The position numbers and the translations under genes were made by a program. From assembly GCA_905235315.1 (NCBI GenBank), contig CAJOLG010000037.1:1-11296 (forward strand): DNA of 11,296 nucleotides, written 5' to 3'. Under the pieces are notes generated by a model. The model searched no databases. It saw only the letters and a list, made by a program, of their open reading frames with translations, and was not told where the DNA came from. Positions 5,610 to 11,296 of this stretch are shown here, in pieces (position 1 is the first letter of the stretch; each line of letters opens with the position of its first letter). Source of the DNA: an uncultured Solobacterium sp. (GTDB lineage: Bacteria; Bacillota_I; Bacilli_A; Erysipelotrichales; Erysipelotrichaceae).

Positions 5610-7115
5610 ATGAGTGAAAAAGAGTTACTGACAATGAGCAACATCTCAAAGAGTTTTCCGGGGGTGAAGGCTCTTGATGATGTGCAGTTCGGCTTGAGGG
5701 CAGGTGAAATACATGCCCTTTTGGGAGAAAACGGAGCCGGAAAGTCCACTCTGATCAAGGTGCTTACGGGAGTTGAAATCAAGGACAGCGGAACCATCAT
5801 CATGGATGGCCGTGAAATCAATCCCCAGAGCCCCATTGATGCACAGAATGAAGGTATCAGCACCGTTTATCAGGAAGTAAACCTTTGCCCGGATCTGTCT
5901 GTGGCAGAGAACGTTTTTATTGGGCGCGAGCCCAGAAAGGGCAACCGTATTGACTGGAAAACGATCAACGCAAAGACGGCTGAAATTTTAAAGGAGTTTG
6001 ATCTTGACATCAACGTGGAGGAGCGGCTGGATAACTATTCGGTAGCCATTCAGCAGATGATTGCCATCGCCAGAGCCGTTGATGTAAACGCAAAAGTCCT
6101 TATCCTCGATGAGCCGACTTCTTCTCTTTCAACAGCAGAAGTTAAAAAGCTCTTCGAAATCATGAATATGCTAAAAGACAAGGGCATGGGTATTGTGTTT
6201 GTAACCCACTTCCTTGATCAGGTATATGAAGTTTCCGACAGGATCACAATCCTCCGGAACGGTGCCTATGTGGGCACCTATGACGCTGACAAGCTTCCCA
6301 TGATCGATCTCGTGGGCAAGATGATCGGCAAACTCTATGATGAGCTGGAAGAGATTCCCAAGGCTTCGGGCGATGACACAGAGGCAGAAGAGCTTATCAG
6401 GATAGAGAACGGCGAGACGGCTGACATTTCGAATGTAAATATCAGTGTTGAAAAGGGCAAGGTTACCGGCTTCTCAGGCCTCCTGGGATCCGGGCGAAGC
6501 GAGATTGCAAGACTCATCTTCGGAGCGGACAGAAAGACCGGCGGCAAGACATTTGTCAAAGGCAAGGAAGCGGATATCAGAAACCCGCTGGATGCCATCA
6601 AGAATGACATGGCCTTCTGCCCTGAAGACCGAAAGAAAGAAGGAATTGTCGGTGATCTCAGCATCCGGGACAACATCGTTATTGCACTTCAGTCAAAGCG
6701 CGGAGTCTTCCACAAGATTTCCAAAAAGGAAGCGGATGAGATCGCAGAGAAGCTGATTGAAGAACTGGCAATTAAGACGCCGTCCGCGGATCAGAAGATC
6801 AAGAATCTCTCCGGCGGAAACCAGCAGAAGGTTATTCTGGCCCGCTGGCTCGCAACCAATCCGGATCTGCTGATTCTGGATGAGCCGACACGAGGAATCG
6901 ATATCGGTGCCAAGGCTGAAATCCAGAAGACCATAGTTGAACTGGCACAAAAAGGCATGAGCTGCATCTTCATTTCATCCGAAATTGATGAGATGGACAG
7001 ATGCTGCAACAGAATGTTCGTTCTCAAGGACAAAGAGATCGTCGGAACCCTCAAGGGAGATGAGATCAGCCAGAATACGATAATGAAAATGATGGCGGGG
7101 GAGAATGAGGTATGA
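5610..7115 (+). CDS. Galactofuranose-type ABC importer, double ATPase subunit (YtfR-like)
   Basis: The 501-residue protein has two fused ABC ATPase domains, as in RbsA, MglA and YtfR (about 500 residues), and powers sugar import from the cytoplasmic side. Domain 1 (about 1-240) has Walker A GENGAGKST (39-47), Q-loop Gln88, a degenerate signature YSVAIQQM (143-150), Walker B LILDEPT (164-170) and switch His200. Domain 2 (about 262-498) has a degenerate Walker A GLLGSGRSE (290-298), signature LSGGNQQK (400-407), Walker B LLILDEPTRGID (420-431) and ISSE in place of the switch histidine. The degenerate second Walker A is normal for this family. The start at 5610 follows GGGGAG at 5598-5603. The gene overlaps the permease gene by 4 bp (ATGA), so translation is probably coupled. 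Confidence 0.93.
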   Translation: MSEKELLTMSNISKSFPGVKALDDVQFGLRAGEIHALLGENGAGKSTLIKVLTGVEIKDSGTIIMDGREINPQSPIDAQNEGISTVYQEVNLCPDLSVAENVFIGREPRKGNRIDWKTINAKTAEILKEFDLDINVEERLDNYSVAIQQMIAIARAVDVNAKVLILDEPTSSLSTAEVKKLFEIMNMLKDKGMGIVFVTHFLDQVYEVSDRITILRNGAYVGTYDADKLPMIDLVGKMIGKLYDELEEIPKASGDDTEAEELIRIENGETADISNVNISVEKGKVTGFSGLLGSGRSEIARLIFGADRKTGGKTFVKGKEADIRNPLDAIKNDMAFCPEDRKKEGIVGDLSIRDNIVIALQSKRGVFHKISKKEADEIAEKLIEELAIKTPSADQKIKNLSGGNQQKVILARWLATNPDLLILDEPTRGIDIGAKAEIQKTIVELAQKGMSCIFISSEIDEMDRCCNRMFVLKDKEIVGTLKGDEISQNTIMKMMAGENEV

Positions 7116-8137
7116 AAAAAATAACGCAATCGATGGAATTCAAACCATTCTGCGTACTGATTGCCATTATTCTGATCTGTGGCATTATATCAGGCGGTGA
7201 CTTCTTTAAAATCACCATCGTAGATGGACACTTCTACGGGCGGCTTATCGACATTCTCCGTAACGGAAGCAAATATGCAATCCTCGCAGTCGGAATGACC
7301 ATGGCGCTGGGAACCGGCGGAACCGATATCTCTGTCGGATCCGTCATGGCAATCTCCGGAGCCATTGCCTGCTCGATCGTTGACGAGAGAATCCTTGCGG
7401 GTCTTGGCGGAAACGTTGCGATCGCAGTGCTCCTTGCGCTTCTTGCGGGTGCGTTATGCGGAGCCTGGAACGGATTCATGGTAGCGAAGCTGAAGGTTCA
7501 GCCCATGGTCGCAACCATGATTCTCCTGACCGCGGGCCGTGGTATTGCGCAGCTCATCGCAGACGGCAAAATCGTAACCATTACTTCGGAACCGTATTAT
7601 CTGATCAGCGGAGGATACTTTCTGGGACTGCCGGTTCCAATGTATATCGCGATCGGGGTAATCATACTCTTCCTGCTGCTGACCAAAGGCACTGCCTTCG
7701 GAATGCAGGTGGAGTCCATCGGTGTAAACCAGGAATCCAGCCGGCTTTCCGGTATCAAGGTTGAGAGAAACCTGTGGATCATCTACATTCTCTGCGGTAT
7801 GACAGCAGCGCTCGCCGGTATCATTGAGAGTGCCGGTATCAAGGGTGCTGACTGCAACAACTGCGGACTGATGATCGAGATGGACGGCATCCTTGCAGTT
7901 GCCATCGGCGGAACCGCGCTCTCCGGCGGACGGTTCTCCATCATCTCCAGTGTTATCGGTGCTCTGATTGTTCAGACCATCACAACCACAATCTATGCCT
8001 TCGGCGTTGCGCCTGAGCTGACACGAGTCGCAAAGGCGATCATCGTCATCATCGTCTGCCTGCTTCAGTCAAAACCGTTTATGGACTGGCTAAATTCCTT
8101 ACTGCCGAAAAAATCGGCTAAGGGGGTGCAGGCATGA
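7112..8137 (+). CDS. Galactofuranose-type ABC importer, permease 1 (YtfT-like)
   Basis: The 341-residue, highly hydrophobic protein is a RbsC/BPD_transp_2-type permease forming one half of the transmembrane channel. Hydrophobic segments lie near residues 11-28, 54-66, 75-90, 100-118, 130-150, 175-190, 221-240, 257-290 and 305-318. Blocks shared with E. coli YtfT include GTDISVG (70-76), AGRGIAQLI (141-149), the GADxNNxGL block (245-253) followed by E-M-D-x-ILAV-x-IGG (256-267), and GGRF (272-275). Here that block reads GADCNNCGL, with Cys248 and Cys251 where E. coli has alanines. GGGGGAG at 7097-7103 is the ribosome site, inside the ATPase gene. The gene overlaps both neighbours by 4 bp (ATGA at 7112 and at 8134), so all the membrane components are tightly coupled. 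Length and gene order both match the Ytf system. Confidence 0.9.
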   Translation: MKKITQSMEFKPFCVLIAIILICGIISGGDFFKITIVDGHFYGRLIDILRNGSKYAILAVGMTMALGTGGTDISVGSVMAISGAIACSIVDERILAGLGGNVAIAVLLALLAGALCGAWNGFMVAKLKVQPMVATMILLTAGRGIAQLIADGKIVTITSEPYYLISGGYFLGLPVPMYIAIGVIILFLLLTKGTAFGMQVESIGVNQESSRLSGIKVERNLWIIYILCGMTAALAGIIESAGIKGADCNNCGLMIEMDGILAVAIGGTALSGGRFSIISSVIGALIVQTITTTIYAFGVAPELTRVAKAIIVIIVCLLQSKPFMDWLNSLLPKKSAKGVQA

Positions 8138-9123
8138 AAAAGACCAGAAGTATCAAGATTGAAAACATTTCGATGATTATCGCGTTCTGCCTGTTTGTGA
8201 TTATGTTCATCGTAGGCAGCCTCCGGTATGATCATTTCGGAACCGTATCAACCTTTCTGAACCTGTTTAACGACAACGCCCACCTTATCGTAGTGGCGGT
8301 AGGTATCACCTTTGTTCTTCTGACCGGCGGTATCGATATCTCGGTATCCTCGGTGGTCGCGTTTACCTGCGTGTTCTCGGCGTATCTGCTTCAGAAAGGC
8401 TGGTCCGCAATCGTCGTCATTCCGATCGTATTGCTGATAGGTCTTCTGAACGGCTTCTGCGTCGGCTACTGTGTCCAGGTATTCAAGATCCAGCCATTCA
8501 TCATAACGCTGGCGTCCCAGTTCCTTCTCCGCGGAATGTGTGCGGTCGTAAGTACGGTATCCATTCCCATTGAGAACAGTTTCTACAAGGCGGCGGCCCT
8601 GAAGAAGATCACCTTCAAAATAGGGGGAACAACCGCAAAACTGTATCTGTATGTATTCCTTGCCCTGCTCGTCGTTCTGGTCGCAGCCTATGTCCTGAAG
8701 TATACGCGCTTCGGCCGTACGATTTATGCCATCGGAAGTAACGAACAGAGTGCGGAGTACATGGGACTGGATGTCAAGCATGTGAAGATCGGCGCATACA
8801 TGATCTGCAGCTTCTGTGCGGCACTCGGAGGCATCATCTTCAGCTTCTATACACTTGCCGGCTATTCCCTGCAGAACATGGGTATGGAACTGGATGCGAT
8901 TTCATCAGCCGTCATCGGCGGAACGCTTCTGACCGGCGGTGTCGGTAATGTATTCGGATCCGTTATCGGTGTTCTTATCCAGGGTATCATCCAGACGATC
9001 GTTACTTATCAGAACCTGAATGCATGGTGGACAAAAGTTACCGTTGCCGCCCTGCTGTGCCTGTTTATCGTCATGCAGAGACTCATCTCCATCCGTGCCG
9101 ACAAGCAGAAAGGGAAAGGCTGA
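8134..9123 (+). CDS. Galactofuranose-type ABC importer, permease 2 (YjfF-like)
   Basis: The 329-residue membrane protein would form the second half of the channel with the preceding permease. Having two different permeases with one double ATPase and one binding protein is the hallmark of the YtfQRT-YjfF layout, whereas ribose and galactose importers use one permease gene. Blocks matching E. coli YjfF include VGITFVLLTGGIDISV (56-71), FIITLASQFLLRG (122-134), SIPI (143-146), TRFGRTIYAIG (191-201), a central ELDAI...VIGGTLL (252-266), GVGNVFGSVIGV (269-280) and WWTK (298-301). TGGIDIS and the EAA-like loop near 201-215 face the ATPase by family analogy. The gene starts by a 4-bp ATGA overlap, with AAGGGGG at 8120-8126. 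A strong terminator follows 42 bp after the stop codon and ends the operon. Confidence 0.92.
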   Translation: MKKTRSIKIENISMIIAFCLFVIMFIVGSLRYDHFGTVSTFLNLFNDNAHLIVVAVGITFVLLTGGIDISVSSVVAFTCVFSAYLLQKGWSAIVVIPIVLLIGLLNGFCVGYCVQVFKIQPFIITLASQFLLRGMCAVVSTVSIPIENSFYKAAALKKITFKIGGTTAKLYLYVFLALLVVLVAAYVLKYTRFGRTIYAIGSNEQSAEYMGLDVKHVKIGAYMICSFCAALGGIIFSFYTLAGYSLQNMGMELDAISSAVIGGTLLTGGVGNVFGSVIGVLIQGIIQTIVTYQNLNAWWTKVTVAALLCLFIVMQRLISIRADKQKGKG

Positions 9124-9165
9124 TTATCCGATCTTCGGACGTAACGCCCTCCATTGTCTGAACAG

Positions 9166-9218
9166 AAAAAACTCAGAGAAACCCATGGCAGAGATGCTGT
9201 GCGGTCTCTGAGTTTTTT
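9166..9218. terminator. Strong Rho-independent terminator of the importer operon
   Basis: AAAAAACTCAGAGA (9166-9179) pairs perfectly over 14 bp with TCTCTGAGTTTTTT (9205-9218) around a 25-nt loop. The T-rich right arm is the usual release tract. The A-rich left arm would give a T tract on the other strand too, so it could work both ways. It separates the importer from the two-component genes, which therefore need their own promoter. Confidence 0.9.
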
Positions 9219-9276
9219 GGTGTTTCCGCCGCAGCTGCGGGACGGATAATAGTACCGGGCGATGATACTTTTGTTT

Positions 9277-9282
9277 TATAAT
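9277..9282 (+). promoter_or_regulatory. -10 element of the kinase gene promoter
   Basis: A perfect TATAAT stands in an A+T-rich stretch about 90 bp before the kinase start codon. No convincing -35 hexamer is found 16-19 bp upstream (the region around 9252-9260 is G+C-rich), which suggests a weak or activator-dependent promoter. Transcription would start near 9289, giving a leader of about 80 nt that contains the tandem repeat at 9312-9344. Confidence 0.45.
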
Positions 9283-9311
9283 ATTTTATGCTTGGAAAAT
9301 GGCGGATCCTG

Positions 9312-9344
9312 CGGCATGCATATCTGCAGAATCGCCATGCATAT
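9312..9344. repeat. Tandem 12-bp direct repeat with 21-bp period in the kinase leader
   Basis: CGGCATGCATAT (9312-9323) and CGCCATGCATAT (9333-9344) differ at one position and start exactly 21 bp apart, two turns of the helix, so both copies face the same side of the DNA. The core ATGCAT is shared with the other control regions of the window. Such spacing is typical of sites bound by AraC-type proteins with two DNA-contacting units. Its position downstream of the -10 element would favour repression. The role is inferred. Confidence 0.5.
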
Positions 9345-9355
9345 TGATTTTATAT

Positions 9356-9360
9356 AAGGA
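9356..9360 (+). promoter_or_regulatory. Ribosome binding site that sets the kinase start
   Basis: AAGGA lies 10 nt before the ATG at 9371. The same frame is open to an ATG at 9299, which has no proper ribosome site and would leave a leader of only about 10 nt after the TATAAT promoter. It would also add 24 residues ahead of the usual basic N-terminus and first membrane segment. Confidence 0.65.
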
Positions 9361-9370
9361 TTCCGGACGA

Positions 9371-11119
9371 ATGAAGACTGGCCTTTTTACAGAGCGCTTA
9401 CGGCGGATGACTCTGAAGAAAAAGTTAATATGGAACTACTGTCTGATCTGCACGATACCTCTTTTGACGCTGGCTGTTTTTATGGTCAACCGGATGACGG
9501 CGGATGCGCAGCGGGAAACGGAACAGCACGCAGAACAGTTATCAAGACAGGTCGGCGATGCCATGAATGTGTACATGGGCATCTTTCGCGAGCTGTCGGA
9601 CTACCTGGTTGAATCCATGGAGAGCGAGGCGGATCTTCCGAACGCCGATGAGCTGATGCTGCGGCGGCACAGGAATGTGCTCAGCACCTATCCTGAGATC
9701 GTAGGCATCGCGGTTGCGAATGAAGATGACAAGTTTCTCGGCACCGGGATGAGACGGGTATCGAGAGACCTTCTTGTGAATGAAGAATGGTTTCGCAAGG
9801 CGCCGGAGAGAGGCGGCGGGATCGCGGTTCTCAACTCCTCCGAAGGCAAGATCGTCATTACCAATGAAGCGTACAGTGCGGATCAGATTTTCTCCGTAAT
9901 GGGGACGGGCGAGATTAACGGCAAAAAAACCGTGATTCTCATGGATATCAAAAAAGATGTCCTCGGTTCGCTGATTGATTCCGTTTCCGACAGTTCTGAC
10001 AGTTTTGTATTTATTGAAGATGACAGCGGAAATATCGTCTATACGCCGGTAAGCCCTGTGGTATACCGGATCGATGAAAAGGGACTTGCCATCGGGGACG
10101 GGCAGCAGGAGACCCTGAAGATCCAGGGAAATGAGTACCTGCTCAGTGCGTCTTTGGAACAGCAGAGCGGCTGGAAATTCATCAGTGTCACCTCACTGAT
10201 TGAACAGCAGAGAAAAGTCATGCGGATGTATCTGATTTCCATTGTGAGCGCCATATTGCTGGTGCTGGTGATCATATTTATTTCCAACAGGCTGGCGGAA
10301 TCGTTTAACCGGCCGATTCAGAAGCTGACCAAGCAGATGCAGCTGGTTGAACAGGGAGATCTCTCGGTGCGGGCAAATCTCAAATACCATGATGAAATCG
10401 GAACGCTGGGCGATAATTTTGACCACATGCTTGATCGGATGAATACCCTGGTCGAGGATATCCAGACCGAGAAACAACGGACCCTGCAGGCAAGGCTGAA
10501 GTCTCTGCAGGAACAGATAAAGCCCCATTTCCTGTACAACACGCTTGACACCATCAACTGGATGGCCAGGGAACACGGAGCTGATGATGTGGTCAGAATG
10601 GTAGAAGCTCTGACAAATATGCTGCGGGTAGGACTTTCGCAGGGAAAAGACTATATTACGGTGCGCGAGGAGATTGAGCAGGTCAGAAACTATCTCTATA
10701 TTCAGAGCGTGAGATATGAAAACAAACTCTCCTATGAGTTTGACATTGATGAGAACTGTATGGAAATCGTCATTCCAAAACTGATCCTGCAGCCGCTTGT
10801 GGAAAATTCCATCTACCACGGAATCAAACTCAAAAAGGAAGGCGGATCCATCCTCGTGAGCGCCAAACGGGATGCCACCAAGCTCTATCTGTCGGTATAC
10901 GACACGGGACAGGGAATGAGCGAAGAGGAGCTTGAAACGCTGAGAAACAATATCGCTGAGATAAAAGAAGGCGGGCCAGGAAGTTTTGGCATGACCTATG
11001 TCATTGAGCGGCTCAAACTCTATGCGGCGGAAGGTTTTGATATCGAGGTTGACAGTAAACAGGGGGAATATACCAGTGTCAGGATCAGCCTGGGTCTGAA
11101 GGAGGAATGGAATGTATAG
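9371..11119 (+). CDS. YesM-type sensor histidine kinase (His_kinase/HATPase_c, Cache-like sensor, HAMP)
   Basis: The 582-residue protein is a membrane sensor that would autophosphorylate on histidine and pass the phosphate to the adjacent response regulator. From the N-terminus: a basic start, TM1 (about 18-38), an extracellular region (about 40-281) with the size and pattern of a double-Cache sensor, TM2 (about 285-305), a HAMP linker (about 306-360, with PIQKL and DEIGTLGDNF), the His_kinase box QIKPHFLYNTLD with His386, and an ATPase domain with N-box LVENS (Glu478, Asn479), G1 DTGQG (511-515) and a G2-like GSFGM (537-541). In the family the G2 stretch usually continues GLxN; here it reads GMTY, a small departure. 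YesM-type kinases often sit beside sugar importers and sense sugars or binding-protein complexes, so importer control is likely. The sensed ligand is unknown. Confidence 0.9.
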   Translation: MKTGLFTERLRRMTLKKKLIWNYCLICTIPLLTLAVFMVNRMTADAQRETEQHAEQLSRQVGDAMNVYMGIFRELSDYLVESMESEADLPNADELMLRRHRNVLSTYPEIVGIAVANEDDKFLGTGMRRVSRDLLVNEEWFRKAPERGGGIAVLNSSEGKIVITNEAYSADQIFSVMGTGEINGKKTVILMDIKKDVLGSLIDSVSDSSDSFVFIEDDSGNIVYTPVSPVVYRIDEKGLAIGDGQQETLKIQGNEYLLSASLEQQSGWKFISVTSLIEQQRKVMRMYLISIVSAILLVLVIIFISNRLAESFNRPIQKLTKQMQLVEQGDLSVRANLKYHDEIGTLGDNFDHMLDRMNTLVEDIQTEKQRTLQARLKSLQEQIKPHFLYNTLDTINWMAREHGADDVVRMVEALTNMLRVGLSQGKDYITVREEIEQVRNYLYIQSVRYENKLSYEFDIDENCMEIVIPKLILQPLVENSIYHGIKLKKEGGSILVSAKRDATKLYLSVYDTGQGMSEEELETLRNNIAEIKEGGPGSFGMTYVIERLKLYAAEGFDIEVDSKQGEYTSVRISLGLKEEWNV

Positions 11120-11296
11120 TGTTCTTATAGCAGACGATGAAGCCATCATCAGAAAAGGGCTTAAAAGTTTTGTGGAAAAATATGAAGGCTTTGAAGTGGC
11201 TGCCCTTGCCGAGGATGGCCAGGAGGCACTGTCTCTTTCCGAGGAGATTCACCCGGATCTCTGTTTTGTGGACATCAATATGCCGTTTATGAACGG
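11112..11296 (+). CDS. Response regulator, receiver domain (cut by window end)
   Basis: The first 61 residues and two further bases are present. They form a CheY-like receiver: the acidic pair Asp8-Asp9 in VLIADDEA, and the phospho-acceptor Asp54 in FVDINMP. The ATG overlaps the kinase stop codon by 8 bp and has GGAGGA at 11101-11106, so the pair is translationally coupled. Regulators paired with YesM-type kinases usually end in an AraC-type DNA-binding domain (YesN type), but that part lies outside the window and is not proven here. If so, it would be a good candidate to bind the repeated ATGCAT motifs. Confidence 0.85.
   Translation, partial: MYSVLIADDEAIIRKGLKSFVEKYEGFEVAALAEDGQEALSLSEEIHPDLCFVDINMPFMN

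Noticed and set aside
9299..9370. 24-residue N-terminal extension of the kinase from the ATG at 9299
   Set aside because: There is no proper ribosome site, it would leave a leader of only about 10 nt after the TATAAT element, and it covers the phased tandem repeat; AAGGA before 9371 is better.
10193..11149. 318-codon minus-strand open frame across the kinase gene
   Set aside because: It overlaps a kinase with intact catalytic motifs and runs into the response regulator; its composition looks like an antisense shadow.

Overview
The window looks like chromosomal DNA of an anaerobic, probably gut-associated member of the Bacillota (Firmicutes). The reasons are strong AGGAGG-type ribosome sites, a lipoprotein-type solute-binding protein, a YesM-type sensor kinase followed by a response regulator, a [4Fe-4S]/flavin ene-reductase of the kind common in anaerobes, and simple hairpin-plus-T-tract terminators. 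Base composition is moderate (near 50% G+C by eye). No tRNA, rRNA, CRISPR array, insertion sequence or phage gene was seen. The species cannot be fixed from this sequence alone.

Layout. Positions 1-247 hold a likely terminator of an upstream gene and the promoter region of a two-gene operon (248-1126, 1146-2015). Both of its genes encode acetoacetate-decarboxylase-family proteins. The first keeps the lysine pair of the family; the second has valine at the Schiff-base position. A bidirectional terminator (2033-2072) separates this operon from a convergent gene (2084-4045, minus strand) for a 653-residue Old-Yellow-Enzyme/2,4-dienoyl-CoA-reductase-type oxidoreductase. A 456-bp divergent intergenic region (4046-4501) follows. 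From it a four-gene ABC importer operon runs rightward: binding lipoprotein (4502-5533), double ATPase (5610-7115), permease (7112-8137) and second permease (8134-9123). Gene order, protein lengths and many sequence blocks match the E. coli galactofuranose importer YtfQ-YtfR-YtfT-YjfF. A strong terminator (9166-9218) ends that operon. A YesM-type histidine kinase (9371-11119) comes next, overlapping by 8 bp a response regulator (from 11112) that is cut by the window end.

How it may work together (inference). The importer would bring in a furanose-form sugar or a similar small polar compound. The kinase and regulator beside it would sense an extracellular or imported ligand and control the locus. 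The ADC-like pair and the ene-reductase could act on a downstream keto/enoyl intermediate, but nothing in the window proves that these enzymes belong to the same pathway. No galactofuranosidase, sugar kinase or isomerase is present here.

The most unusual observation is regulatory. The hexamer ATGCAT occurs six times in about 1.1 kb of non-coding DNA, in front of every transcription unit, but I found it only once in about 10 kb of coding DNA. One copy lies in a 14-bp perfect palindrome at the predicted +1 of the ADC-like operon. Two copies form a 12-bp tandem repeat with exact 21-bp spacing in the leader of the kinase gene. This suggests one shared regulator for the ADC-like genes, the ene-reductase, the importer and the two-component system.
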